Assembly: GCA_022571515.1 (NCBI GenBank)
Contig: JACZXQ010000012.1
Span: forward strand, 54,206-118,205
Length of the DNA stretch: 64,000 nt
Reading direction: 5' to 3'
Source of the DNA: Gemmatimonadota bacterium
GTDB taxonomy: Bacteria; Gemmatimonadota; Gemmatimonadetes; Longimicrobiales; Gaopeijiaceae
Shown here: piece after piece, positions 53,666-62,398 of the stretch
Position numbering within the stretch: position 1 is the first letter of the stretch
Layout: every line of letters begins with the position of its first letter
The notes under the pieces: model-generated
Told to the model about the DNA's origin: nothing
Seen by the model: only the letters and a program-made list of their open reading frames with translations
The model's database searches: none
Program-made: the position numbers and the translations under genes

Positions 53666-56008
53666 ATGTCCGATCTTCGAACGCGACTCGAGACCGCCCT
53701 CGATAAGTACCGAATCGAAAGGCAAGTCGGTGAGGGCGGCATGGCGGTCGTGTTCCTCGCCGAGGATCTGAAGCACCACCGCCGGGTCGCCCTGAAGGTG
53801 ATGAAGCCCGACGTCGGGACGTCGCTCGGCTCTGAGCGGTTCCTGCGCGAGATCGACATCGCCGCCAAGCTCTCGCACCCCCATATCCTTCCGCTGTACG
53901 ACTCCGGCGAGGTGGATGGGCTTCACTACCTCGTGATGCCCTACGTCGAGGGCGAGTCACTGAGGGGACGGCTCCAACGGGGCGGGTCACTGCAGCTCGG
54001 CGAGGCGGTGCGGATCACGGGACAGATCGCCGACGCTCTCGAATACGCGCACGGCCACGGCCTCATCCACCGGGACATCAAGCCGGAGAACATCCTGTTC
54101 CAGTCGGGCCACGCGGCCGTGACCGACTTCGGCATCGCACGTGGGATGGACGAGGGCCGGGACACGCGGCTCACGCAGACCGGCGTGGCAGTGGGCACGT
54201 TGGCATACATGAGCCCTGAGCAGGCCACGGGTGAAACGGACCTCGACGCGCGCACCGACGTGTATGCACTCGGTTGTGTCCTGTATGAGATGCTCGAGGG
54301 AAACACGCCGTTCGCCGGCCGGCCGTCTCAGGCCATCCTGGCGAGCAAGGTCACTGGGGCGGTGCCCGAGTTCTCCGACGATACGCGGGTGCCGGCGACG
54401 GTCGCGGCGGTCGTCCTCAAGGCGCTGGCTGCCGCGCCCGACAACCGGTACACGACGGTGGCGGATCTGGCCAAAGACCTCGAGACGGCGATTACGACCG
54501 AGGCGATCGAGGGAGCGGCCGCTCGACGGCGGAGCGCCCGACGGCTCCGCGTGCTCGGGGCGGTAGCCGGAGTCGCGCTGCTGGGGTTCGGGGGTCTGTG
54601 GATCACGACGTTCCTGAGTGGCCCGGCCATCGAGCGGGTGGCATTGCTGCCCTTTGAGAACGAGAGGAACGACCCGGCCCAGGACTTCTTCATCGACGGC
54701 ATGCACGACGCACTGATCACCGAGATGGGGCAGGCTGGAATCGAGGTGATCGGGCGCCGCTCGGTGATGCGCTACCGGGACGACATGACGCCGGTGCGTG
54801 ACATCGCCCGCGAGCTGAACGTCGATGCGGTGATCGAGAGCTTCGCGTTCCGTGAGGGTGACTCGGTAGGGATCCGTCTCCGCCTGGTCGATGGCACCAC
54901 CGAGGCGAGCCTGTGGAGTGGCTCGTTCGAAACGGTGGCGCGCGACGTGATCCAACTCTACCGGCAGGTGACCAGCGCGATCGCCCGGGAGATCGACTTG
55001 AAGTTGAGTCCCGAAGTCGTCGAACGGCTGGCGAGCGCTCCCCCGGTCGATCCGGCTGCCTATGAGGCGTACCTGAACGGCATGTACCACTGGGACCGGC
55101 TCACACCGCAGAGTCTCGATTTGGCGGAGCGGTACTTCGAGCAGGCGCTCGAGATCGATCCCGACTATGCGCTGGCGCACAAGGGGATGGCGGTCTTGTG
55201 GGGTGCACGCCAGCAATTCGGTCTGATCCCGCCCGCCGAGGCGGGGCCGAAGCACAGGGCTGCGGCGCAGCGGGCGCTGGAGGCGGACAGCACGATCGCC
55301 GAGGTTCAATTCATTCTCGCGGTCATGCGGACGTGGACGGACTGGGACTGGGCGGGCGCCGAAGAGGCCTTCCGCCGCGCTCTCGAGCTCAACCCGAACT
55401 ACGCGGAGGCGCGCGCCTTCTACTCGCATCTGCTGGTGTTCCTGGATCGGCCCGACGAGGCCATGAAACAGGCCGATCTCGCGGTGGCGATGGATCCGCT
55501 GAACTCACTGATCGGCGCGCTGAGCTGTGTAACTCTGGGCCACGTCAGCCGATACGACGAGGCCGTCGCGAGATGCGAGGAGATTCTCCGCGCGGATCCG
55601 ACGCAGCCGGTCGCACACAACGGGCTCAACCATGCGTTGCTTAGTTCCGGGCGTTACGATGAGCACCTGGCGGCCAAGATCGCCAGTTCTCGCTCCCGGG
55701 GCGACGAAGAGTTCGCTCAGGTGCTCGAACAGGGCTACGAGGAGGGCGGGTTCGAACGGGCGATGGCGCTCGCCGCCGAGACACTGGTGGCACGATCGGA
55801 GGTCGGGTTCCTCCTGCCAACCAGGGTTGCGCGTGCTTTCGCCTTCGCGGGCGACTCCGAGAGGGCGCTCGACTGGCTCGAGCGCGGTGTGGAGGTCCAC
55901 GACCCGGAAATGCCTTATGCCGTGGGCGGCAGGTGGCCCCAGGCAGTCCAGAACCACCCGCGATTCCGGGAAATACGGAGGCGGATGGGGCTTCCCCAGC
56001 GAGATTGA
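53666..56008 (+). CDS. Serine/threonine protein kinase with TolB-like and TPR domains
   Basis: This is a 780-residue membrane kinase. The N-terminal kinase (about residues 15-280) has GEGGMAVVF, the ATP-binding VALK, HRDIKPEN and DFG in DFGIARGMD. A membrane helix (LRVLGAVAGVALLGFGGLWI, about 295-320) follows. Then comes a TolB-N-like region (RVALLPFENERNDPAQDFFIDGMHDALITEM) at about 325-470, and TPR units from about 470 to 700. It probably senses an outside signal through its extracellular part. ATG 53666 (MSDLRTRLETAL) is the family-like start. Confidence 0.92.
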   Translation: MSDLRTRLETALDKYRIERQVGEGGMAVVFLAEDLKHHRRVALKVMKPDVGTSLGSERFLREIDIAAKLSHPHILPLYDSGEVDGLHYLVMPYVEGESLRGRLQRGGSLQLGEAVRITGQIADALEYAHGHGLIHRDIKPENILFQSGHAAVTDFGIARGMDEGRDTRLTQTGVAVGTLAYMSPEQATGETDLDARTDVYALGCVLYEMLEGNTPFAGRPSQAILASKVTGAVPEFSDDTRVPATVAAVVLKALAAAPDNRYTTVADLAKDLETAITTEAIEGAAARRRSARRLRVLGAVAGVALLGFGGLWITTFLSGPAIERVALLPFENERNDPAQDFFIDGMHDALITEMGQAGIEVIGRRSVMRYRDDMTPVRDIARELNVDAVIESFAFREGDSVGIRLRLVDGTTEASLWSGSFETVARDVIQLYRQVTSAIAREIDLKLSPEVVERLASAPPVDPAAYEAYLNGMYHWDRLTPQSLDLAERYFEQALEIDPDYALAHKGMAVLWGARQQFGLIPPAEAGPKHRAAAQRALEADSTIAEVQFILAVMRTWTDWDWAGAEEAFRRALELNPNYAEARAFYSHLLVFLDRPDEAMKQADLAVAMDPLNSLIGALSCVTLGHVSRYDEAVARCEEILRADPTQPVAHNGLNHALLSSGRYDEHLAAKIASSRSRGDEEFAQVLEQGYEEGGFERAMALAAETLVARSEVGFLLPTRVARAFAFAGDSERALDWLERGVEVHDPEMPYAVGGRWPQAVQNHPRFREIRRRMGLPQRD

Positions 56009-56100
56009 CCCGTGTTGGTTCCCCAATTGGGCGCGGACCATGGGGGCGTCCCCCTGGGGAGGGGAAGCTCCCACGAGGACCCATATGCTGAGAGGCAGCG

Positions 56101-56793
56101 ATGACGGACGAGCGCCGGTACCTGGAGGAAGAAAGCAAGGAGATCTTTGAAGCTGCAGCGACGGCCGGCGATTCAGATCGGCACGCCCTTTCTTCCGCGA
56201 AAGGCTTCACCCTCGCGGAGCTTCAGGAGATCGGACTCGAGGTGGGGTTGGCACCCGAGCGAATCGCCGATGCGGTTACAGCTCTCGAACTACGCCGCAG
56301 TGCCCTCCCGCGTCGGACGAGCTTCGGGATGCCGATCTCCGTTGGCCGAATCATCGATCTTCCGAGGGCCCCCACGGACCGTGAATGGGAGCTGCTGGTC
56401 GGGGAGCTGCGGGAGACCTTCAATGCCCAGGGCAAAGTCGGATCCTCCGGTAGCATTCGCCAGTGGACCAACGGCAATCTGCACGCGTACGTCGAGCCGA
56501 CCGAGGCCGGCTATCGCCTGCGCTTGGGGACCCTGAAGGGAAACGCCCGGGTGATGAACCTGATGGGTCTCGCCGGAATGGGGATGGGAATGGTCCTGCT
56601 CGCAGCTCTGCTCCTCACCGGGAGCCTGGCCGACGACGTCGTCGGCCCCATGGTCTTCGGTGCAATGGGTGCAGCGGCCTTCGTGTCGAACCTGGTCCGC
56701 CTGCCCCGGTGGGCCCGCCAACGGAAGGAGCAGATGGAGTACATCGCGGCCCGCGCACAGGCTCTGATCGGGTCGGAACCGGACCGCGACTAG
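56101..56793 (+). CDS. Hypothetical protein with two C-terminal membrane helices
   Basis: This 230-residue protein has an N-terminal helical, SHOCT-like part (KGFTLAELQEIGLEVGLAPERIADAV), a middle beta-rich section (GRIIDLPRAPTDREWELLVGELRETF) and two membrane helices (MGMGMVLLAALLLTGSL, VGPMVFGAMGAAAFVSNLV). Genes of this shape occur near kinases in Gemmatimonadota-like genomes. It lies 92 bp downstream of the kinase gene. The function is unknown. Confidence 0.7.
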   Translation: MTDERRYLEEESKEIFEAAATAGDSDRHALSSAKGFTLAELQEIGLEVGLAPERIADAVTALELRRSALPRRTSFGMPISVGRIIDLPRAPTDREWELLVGELRETFNAQGKVGSSGSIRQWTNGNLHAYVEPTEAGYRLRLGTLKGNARVMNLMGLAGMGMGMVLLAALLLTGSLADDVVGPMVFGAMGAAAFVSNLVRLPRWARQRKEQMEYIAARAQALIGSEPDRD

Positions 56794-57185
56794 CCCGCCC
56801 ACCGGCACGAGGACGGGCGCGAGGTCGCGTGGGACGGCCGTCAAGCCGATCCCGAGATCGCCCACCTCTGGGTGGCACCGGACCAGTCCTCGAGAACTGG
56901 AGTCACATGGAACGCCATAGCATCGGCGACAGCGGCCAGGTCGGAAATGGCGACCCATCTTCGCGGTTGCCGGTTGACAGCATGAGCGGATTTCGCCAAG
57001 GTGATGCGTTGGCACCCGAATGGGGTGCTCAGGTTTTTTTGAGGGCGGCGGTCTCGTTCTTAGAGGCCGGCGTTTTTTTTTGTGGCCAGGACGGTCACGC
57101 AGCGCGCGGAGGTTCCGCGCATTTCGAGCAGTCGGGCAGTACGTATCATCGTAGCTCCGACTCGCACAACCAAGGAGCGCAATAG
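56794..57185. other. 392-bp interval before the cold-shock gene
   Basis: It contains TTGACA (56974-56979) without a good -10, a terminator-like hairpin with T7 (57012-57040), a T9 tract (57073-57081) and a GCGCGGA-GGT-TCCGCGC hairpin near 57106-57122. It also has a TATCAT -10-like box (57144-57149). I see no gene. It probably holds the long structured leader of the cold-shock gene. Confidence 0.45.
57012..57040 (+). terminator. Hairpin plus T7 tract upstream of the cold-shock gene
   Basis: GCACCC (57012-57017) and GGGTGC (57023-57028) form a stem with loop GAATG, followed by TCAG and seven T. It could end the 56101 gene transcript or act within the cold-shock leader. Confidence 0.5.
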
Positions 57186-57392
57186 ATGCGTACCAAGGGA
57201 ACAGTGAAGTGGTTTAACGACCAAAAAGGTTTTGGGTTCATCACGCCTGAGGACGGCAGCAAGGACTGCTTCGTCCATCACAGCGCGATTCAGGTTGAGG
57301 GCTTCAAGAGCCTCGCTGAGGGAGCCCAGGTTGAGTTCGAGATTGTACAGGGAGAGAAGGGCCCCGCGGCGGAGAACGTCGTTCCGGTCTAG
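57186..57392 (+). CDS. Cold-shock protein (CspA family)
   Basis: This 68-residue protein is a complete cold-shock domain with RNP1 (KGFGFI) and RNP2 (VFVH-like FVHHSAI) motifs: [19 protein letters not shown] and CFVHHSAI. It binds single-stranded nucleic acid and acts as an RNA chaperone. The AAGGAGCGC site precedes ATG 57186. A strong terminator follows. Confidence 0.96.
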   Translation: MRTKGTVKWFNDQKGFGFITPEDGSKDCFVHHSAIQVEGFKSLAEGAQVEFEIVQGEKGPAAENVVPV

Positions 57393-57420
57393 ATCCCACT
57401 CGAATTCATTCGAGGCCTTC

Positions 57421-57459
57421 GGGCCGTCCCGAGTCCTCGGGGCGGCCCGTTCTCTTTTT
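57421..57459 (+). terminator. Intrinsic terminator of the cold-shock gene
   Basis: GGGCCG-t-CCCGA (57421-57432) pairs with TCGGG-g-CGGCCC (57437-57448) around a short loop, then GTTCTCTTTTT. Confidence 0.78.
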
Positions 57460-57475
57460 CACGGAGGACGAGCCG

Positions 57476-57943
57476 ATGGAAAACACCGATCGGCGAACCG
57501 TCACCGCACTGTGTGCTGTCTTGATCGTTACGCTGGCCGGAGGGGGGAGCGCATCGGGTCAACAGGATCCTGAGGAGCAGGTGGCGGCAGTGGTCGATGC
57601 CTTTCACTCGGCCCTGGCCACGGGCGATTCAGTTACCGCCTTGAGCATGCTCGCCGATGACGTGACCATCCTCGAGAGCGGTGGAGTCGAAAACAAGGAG
57701 CACTACCGCTCGGGACACCTGTCCGGTGACATGCGTTTCGCGCAGGCGGTGCCGCGAGAGCGTGGAGACATGGAGGTCAGCGTTCGGGGCGACGTGGCTT
57801 GGGCTCACTCGACCAGCATTACCCAGGGCCAGATGGGTGATCGCGAGATCAACTCCCAGGGCGCCGAGCTCGTGGTGTTGGCCCGAGAGGGTGGAATCTG
57901 GAAGATCAAAGCCATTCACTGGTCATCCCGACGGCGACGGTAG
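57476..57943 (+). CDS. Secreted SnoaL/DUF4440-like protein
   Basis: This 155-residue protein has an uncleaved-length signal region (TVTALCAVLIVTLAGGGSASG). Its domain is of the NTF2-like type (DUF4440): VAAVVDAFHSALATGDSVTALSMLADDVTILESGG ending VLAREGGIWKIKAIHWSS. Members are often ketosteroid-isomerase-fold ligand binders. The start has GGAGGACGAGCCG upstream. Confidence 0.8.
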   Translation: MENTDRRTVTALCAVLIVTLAGGGSASGQQDPEEQVAAVVDAFHSALATGDSVTALSMLADDVTILESGGVENKEHYRSGHLSGDMRFAQAVPRERGDMEVSVRGDVAWAHSTSITQGQMGDREINSQGAELVVLAREGGIWKIKAIHWSSRRRR

Positions 57944-58049
57944 CCTGGGCGCACCGCAGTCTGTCTTTGCCTGATCCTCCACGCCGGTGTAACGTCCGTC
58001 CGATTGGCCCGTCGAACGGTTAATGGTTTCTCCCTCTACGGAGGTCCAT

Positions 58050-58583
58050 ATGACGAACCACGACGAGTTGCTGACTGCGGCGCGGTTCGAGGACAAACTG
58101 AGGACATACTGGTACCTGCAGTTCGTGCTGATTTGCGTCGCCACGGTAGTGGGTGTCCTGATACTGCCGATCTGGCTTCTCGGCTGGGGGCAGTGGTACG
58201 TGCGCCGCAGCTTCGAGGCGCTGAGGTGCGAGCTCCATGAGCGCACACTCGTGGTGAAGCGTGGGATCTTCTTCAGGGTGGAGAAGACGATACCGCTGGA
58301 CAAAATACAAGACCTGACCGTGAAGGAGGGTCCGCTTCTGCGGAAGCTCGGTCTAAGATCGTTGAAAATCGAGACTGCCGGGCAGGGAACACCCGGAGCC
58401 TCGGAAGCAGATCTGATCGGTATCGTGAACCCTCTCGACTTTCGCGACGAGGTGTTGCGACAGAGAGATTCGATGTCCGCGGTGCCCATCGCGCGGCCAG
58501 GGACCGACGAAGCGAAAAATGGTACGATCGGGTTACTCACCGAGATTCGTGACCTGCTGCGCCAGATCGCTGCCCAACGCTAG
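58050..58583 (+). CDS. Bacterial PH (bPH2) domain membrane protein
   Basis: This 177-residue protein has two membrane helices near the N terminus (LQFVLICVATVVGVLILPIWLLGWGQWYV), then a bPH2 domain (LHERTLVVKRGIFFRVEKTIPLDKIQDLTVKEG) and a polar helical end (IGLLTEIRDLLRQIAAQR). The function is unknown. The ATG at 58050 has GGAGGTCCAT directly upstream. The agmatinase-family gene follows after 18 bp. Confidence 0.83.
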   Translation: MTNHDELLTAARFEDKLRTYWYLQFVLICVATVVGVLILPIWLLGWGQWYVRRSFEALRCELHERTLVVKRGIFFRVEKTIPLDKIQDLTVKEGPLLRKLGLRSLKIETAGQGTPGASEADLIGIVNPLDFRDEVLRQRDSMSAVPIARPGTDEAKNGTIGLLTEIRDLLRQIAAQR

Positions 58584-58601
58584 CCGCGCGGGGGAGGCCA
58601 C

Positions 58602-59552
58602 ATGACTGATCGGGAATCTGGTAGTGGCGATGACGCGAGGTCGGCTCCGCGGTACATGAACATCGCGACGTTCATGCGTGCGCCGATGATCGATGACCCC
58701 TCAGACTTCGACATCGCGTTGGTCGGAGTACCGTACGACGGAGCCGTCACGAATCGCCCGGGAGCGCGGCACGGTCCGCGGGAGGTACGGAATGCATCGA
58801 GCATGATGCGGTCCATCCATCCGACCACGCGCGTGAACCCCTATGAACTGCGCCGAGTCGGTGACGGCGGTGACGTGCCTTTCACGCGGGTGTATGAGCT
58901 GGAGGCGGCCCACAAGGACATCGAGGCGTTCTTCGCCGGGTTCAAGACTGCGGGCGTGGTCACGTTGGCCGTCGGGGGCGACCACTCCATAACGCTCCCG
59001 ATTCTCCGGGGACTGACCTCGGGCAGCCCGGTGGGCCTCATTCACATCGACGCCCACACGGACACCTGGGACGAGTTCATGGGATCGCGTTACAATCACG
59101 GCGCGCCATTTCGCCGTGCGGTGGAGGAGGGCCTCATCGACCCGAGCCGGACGGTCCAGATCGGGATTCGGGGAGCCCAGAATTCGATGGATGGGTGGGA
59201 TTATTCGGAGGCGACCGGCATGCGGGTCATCTTCATGGACGAGGTGACTCGGATGGGGGTAGAGGCGGTGGCTGAGGAGGCTCGTCGCGTCGTAGGAGAT
59301 GGACCTACCTATCTGTCATTCGACATCGATAGCCTGGATCCGGCGTTTGCGCCCGGAACCGGCACGCCCGAAGTGGGCGGCCTCACGACCATCGAGAGCC
59401 TCACCCTTCTGCGGGCCCTTCGAGGTGTTCCGTTGATGGGCGCGGACGTGGTCGAGGTGGCACCTCCGTTCGACCCGACGGGTGGGACTTCACTGATAGC
59501 GGCGACACTTCTGTACGAACTGCTCTGCCTGGTGGCGGAGGTGGAGCCGTAG
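58602..59552 (+). CDS. Agmatinase/ureohydrolase family protein
   Basis: This 316-residue ureohydrolase has GVPYDGAVTNRPGARHGPREVR, manganese ligands in GGDHS and HIDAHTD, and SFDIDSLDPAFAPGTGTPE. It hydrolyses guanidino substrates such as agmatine, arginine or a related compound. It has the normal length and follows the bPH gene closely, possibly cotranscribed. Confidence 0.93.
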   Translation: MTDRESGSGDDARSAPRYMNIATFMRAPMIDDPSDFDIALVGVPYDGAVTNRPGARHGPREVRNASSMMRSIHPTTRVNPYELRRVGDGGDVPFTRVYELEAAHKDIEAFFAGFKTAGVVTLAVGGDHSITLPILRGLTSGSPVGLIHIDAHTDTWDEFMGSRYNHGAPFRRAVEEGLIDPSRTVQIGIRGAQNSMDGWDYSEATGMRVIFMDEVTRMGVEAVAEEARRVVGDGPTYLSFDIDSLDPAFAPGTGTPEVGGLTTIESLTLLRALRGVPLMGADVVEVAPPFDPTGGTSLIAATLLYELLCLVAEVEP

Positions 59553-59592
59553 GATGCACGGATTTCTTCCATGATCCTCACTCCAACGCCTA

Positions 59593-59621
59593 TACGTATA
59601 AACTGTTTCACTTTATACGTA
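59593..59621. promoter_or_regulatory. Perfect AT-rich inverted repeat (operator-like)
   Basis: TACGTATAAA (59593-59602) and TTTATACGTA (59612-59621) are perfect 10-bp inverted repeats around nine bases in an AT-rich island. This suggests a regulator-binding site. No T tract follows. It lies between the agmatinase gene and a DUF697-like gene. Confidence 0.35.
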
Positions 59622-59737
59622 GTGCTGACTTGAGGCGAATACACCGAGTAGCGCGGCAGGCAGGCCTGCCGGAAACCCTCCAGCCGGTTCGCCCGTCTAA
59701 GATGGTAGCGTCATGCTGAACCAGAGCCGGAGGACCG

Positions 59738-60067
59738 ATGGATTCGCAGAGCCAGCAAGCCCGAGCCGCCATACACACCGCCGGAGTCCTCGCGGGGGCC
59801 GTAGGCCTCCTATCGCCGATACCCGGTCCGGATGCGGCCCTGATCGCCCCCATACAGGCCATCCTCGTGCTCAGGCTGGCATCCGTCTACGGAGTACGGC
59901 CCTCGGCAGCGGCGCTCAAGTCCGCCGGGTATGCAGCCCTGGGTCAAGTGGTCGGCAAGGGGTCGGCCCGCGTACTGACGGCGTTCGTGCCGGGGCTCGG
60001 GTCCATCGCCCGAAGCGTTCACCAGGAGAGCGGGCAGCCGTGTTTGAGGCTACGCTACGGCGACTGA
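59738..60067 (+). CDS. DUF697-like small membrane-associated protein
   Basis: This 109-residue protein contains the DUF697 hallmark LLSPIPGPDAALIAPIQAILVLRLASVYGV and TAFVPGLGSIARS. It probably associates with membranes, as in YcjF-type proteins. GGAGGACCG precedes ATG 59738. The last 20 residues (SVHQESGQPCLRLRYGD) do not look like the family. In a neighbouring frame, SPGERAAVFEATLRRLK continues more plausibly, so a frameshift is possible. Confidence 0.62.
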   Translation: MDSQSQQARAAIHTAGVLAGAVGLLSPIPGPDAALIAPIQAILVLRLASVYGVRPSAAALKSAGYAALGQVVGKGSARVLTAFVPGLGSIARSVHQESGQPCLRLRYGD

Positions 60068-60110
60068 AACCTGCCCAGACAGGAGACCCGGGAAACGCGA
60101 CAGGAAGCGC

Positions 60111-60293
60111 ATGGACATCTACGTAGCGCCCGTACTCCATCAAAGTTGCGAGAGAGACAGAGAGACCGCCAACGAGTTCTTTCTGCTCCCCGAGCATAGG
60201 ACGGCGGCCCCTGGCCTCTTTCGGGAGTTCGTCACCGCCAGCGGCGCGACCGAGATCCAAGCCGAGCGCGATCGATCGATTCGGGAAGAGTAG
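60111..60293 (+). CDS. Possible small hypothetical protein
   Basis: This 60-residue frame has AGGAAGCGC before ATG 60111. It is polar and charged with no family features. It occupies most of an otherwise empty gap of about 305 bp. It could be chance. Confidence 0.28.
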   Translation: MDIYVAPVLHQSCERDRETANEFFLLPEHRTAAPGLFREFVTASGATEIQAERDRSIREE

Positions 60294-60372
60294 ATCCGAA
60301 GATTTCGACACGGGGCACTCGGAACTCTCCAAAGAGCACAGGTTAAACGGGACGAGACGGTCTGGAGATACG

Positions 60373-60855
60373 ATGGGCAACTTGCTAAGAAAAATCCGCG
60401 GCCTGGTGGGGGTCGGCGTCACGTGGGGCACCCTGTGGGGGGTCATCGGCGCCGGCATCGGGCTAGTGATTGGAATCATCTCGCCAGGCGCCTGGGACTG
60501 GGGCAACCCGATCCTGGACTGGGCATTTGGGATGAGCCTTTACGGGGCGGTGTCCGGCGTAGGGTTCGCCACGCTCCTGTCGTTGGGCGAAGGGCGAAAG
60601 ACCATCTTCGACCTCTCACTCCGCCGCGTCTCGATCTGGGGCGTGCTTGGGTCCGCCGCCGTCCCGCTCCTATTCAACTCCATGGGGGCCTTTGCGGCGG
60701 GAACGACCGTGGTCGATATTCTGGGAGCGATTGCGGTCACCGGGCTCTTGGGAGGGACGTTCGCGCCTGTATCGGTCGCGATCGCGCGCCGGGCTGCACT
60801 CAGCGCCGGCGAGGAGCATCCGCTCCTGGAGTCGGAGATCCCGAATGCGCCCTAG
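60373..60855 (+). CDS. Hypothetical membrane protein
   Basis: This 160-residue protein has four predicted membrane helices, rich in glycine (GTLWGVIGAGIGLVIGIIS, VDILGAIAVTGLLGGTFAPVSVAI). I recognise no family. Its stop overlaps the start of the lipoprotein lipase-like gene, so the two are likely cotranscribed. Confidence 0.72.
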   Translation: MGNLLRKIRGLVGVGVTWGTLWGVIGAGIGLVIGIISPGAWDWGNPILDWAFGMSLYGAVSGVGFATLLSLGEGRKTIFDLSLRRVSIWGVLGSAAVPLLFNSMGAFAAGTTVVDILGAIAVTGLLGGTFAPVSVAIARRAALSAGEEHPLLESEIPNAP

Positions 60856-61588
60856 GCCGGCGTTGGGGCTCCTTCCCGTAGCTTGGGTAGCCTCCGCGCT
60901 ATCGCTGCTCTTGGCGTGCTCCACGCCACCACCCGACGGCGCCGAGACAGTCATGGTGCTCCACGGTCTCGGACGAACAACCCGGTCGATGGCGCTCCTG
61001 TCCTCACGCCTCCAGGAAGCCGGGTACAAGGTGGTGACGTTCGGCTATCCTTCGATTTCTGAACCGATCGAGATTCTTGTGGACAGCCTCAGTAGGGCGT
61101 TGGACGAGTGCTGTTCCGAGGACCTCAAGGGAGTGAATTTCGTAACCCACTCCCTGGGAGGCGTGCTCGTTCGGAGCTACCTGTCGGATCGGCCGGAGGC
61201 CCACGAAGGACGGGTTGTGATGCTCAGCCCGCCGAGCCAGGGTAGCGAGATCATCGACGCCTTCGCGGACTCGCCCATGCTCCGGCCCTTTCTCGGACCG
61301 TCAGGCTCCCGGTTGGGCACGGACAGCACAGGCATCGCGACGAAACTTGGACCGGTCACGTTCAGCCTCGGAATCATCACCGGCGACCGAAGTCTGAACC
61401 CGATCGGCTCCTGGCTCATTCCAGGACCGGACGACGGCAAGGTGGGTGTCGAGCGTACCAAAGTGGAGGGAGCCGCTGACTTCCTGGTCATGCCGGCCAC
61501 CCACACCTTCATCATGAATCGGCGGGACGTAGCAGACGAAACGGTGCACTTCCTTCAGCACGGGCGCTTCAGCAGAGAGGGCGGCTAG
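60845..61588 (+). CDS. Lipase-like (PGAP1/esterase) lipoprotein
   Basis: This 247-residue alpha/beta hydrolase has the nucleophile elbow THSLGG (VNFVTHSLGGVLVRSYL) and the oxyanion-region MVLHGLGRTTRSM. The lipobox LLAC follows a hydrophobic signal (ASALSLLLACSTPPP), so it is probably a lipid-anchored envelope esterase or lipase. A late TH in MPATHTFIM would supply the catalytic His. The start ATG at 60845 overlaps the previous stop. Confidence 0.85.
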   Translation: MRPRPALGLLPVAWVASALSLLLACSTPPPDGAETVMVLHGLGRTTRSMALLSSRLQEAGYKVVTFGYPSISEPIEILVDSLSRALDECCSEDLKGVNFVTHSLGGVLVRSYLSDRPEAHEGRVVMLSPPSQGSEIIDAFADSPMLRPFLGPSGSRLGTDSTGIATKLGPVTFSLGIITGDRSLNPIGSWLIPGPDDGKVGVERTKVEGAADFLVMPATHTFIMNRRDVADETVHFLQHGRFSREGG

Positions 61589-61593
61589 AGAAG

Positions 61594-62235
61594 ATGACCA
61601 AGCCCTCGCCGCCACCGAGATGGTGGCTCACCCGCCAGGTACTCGCCGTGGTCGTGCTACCGGTGAGCGGTTGTGGCCCGGCCGCGGACCAAGCCCCGAA
61701 CCAGGAGATCGATCGGGTGGTAGGTCAGGCACCCGCAGTGGTGGAGGGTGTGCCCTCGGTGATTCTCTTCGAGCCGGACGGTGTTGCGGTCGGTACGCCG
61801 ACCCGGGAGCCGGTCGTCATGGACCAGGTCGGCATGGCGTTCGATCCCCTCATCCTCGTGGTGCCTCCCGGCCAGACCGTGTCGTTCCGGAACAGCGAAG
61901 AGGTCGCGCACAATGTCCAGGTTCGCCTGATGGCGACCGACTCGGTGCTGTTCAACGTATCGACCGACTTTGGCTCGTCGTATGAGCACGTCCTCGACGA
62001 GGCCGGCGGCTATGACGTCATCTGTGACATCCACCCCGGTATGTGGGCGTCCATCATCGTGGACGGCGCGCGGTACCACACCGTCGCACGCAGCGACGGA
62101 TCATTCGTACTGGAAGGCCTGCCACCCGGTGCGTATACCGTCCGTGTGTGGAGCAAAGACGCCTCGTTGAGGAGTGAGCACCGTGTGGAGGTGGCGCGTG
62201 GCCGAACGGAGTTGGCGCTAGCTGGAGGCGCCTAG
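61594..62235 (+). CDS. Cupredoxin lipoprotein with carboxypeptidase-regulatory-like C-terminal domain
   Basis: This 213-residue protein has a lipobox-like VSGC and a plastocyanin-type domain with a type 1 copper set: His in EVAHNVQV, then Cys-His-Met in VICDIHPGMW. The last 60 residues (FVLEGLPPGAYTVRVWSKD) are a carbopepD-regulatory-like fold. It is probably an electron-transfer or copper-binding envelope protein. Its stop TAG coincides with the CTAG duplicated by the IS element. Confidence 0.85.
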   Translation: MTKPSPPPRWWLTRQVLAVVVLPVSGCGPAADQAPNQEIDRVVGQAPAVVEGVPSVILFEPDGVAVGTPTREPVVMDQVGMAFDPLILVVPPGQTVSFRNSEEVAHNVQVRLMATDSVLFNVSTDFGSSYEHVLDEAGGYDVICDIHPGMWASIIVDGARYHTVARSDGSFVLEGLPPGAYTVRVWSKDASLRSEHRVEVARGRTELALAGGA

Positions 62236-62236
62236 C

Positions 62237-62256
62237 CCCAATACTGTTTAATTAGA
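62237..62256 (+). repeat. Left terminal inverted repeat of the IS
   Basis: Twenty bases identical to the complement of 63687-63706. Confidence 0.95.
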
Positions 62257-62398
62257 AACAATAGTCACCTGGACCTTTCTCCAAACGGTGCCGCGTTGGG
62301 GGTTGCGGTGCTTGGTGGGGAAGTTGCTCATCTTGCGTTTGACGGCCCGTGGATTGTGGCGTCCGCGGCTGGAGACGACGCGCTCTTCCAGGATCTCA

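Noticed and set aside
53987..55429. Minus-strand open frame of 480 codons opposite the kinase
   Set aside because: Shadow of the kinase gene. Arg/Asp/His-rich composition with no motif.
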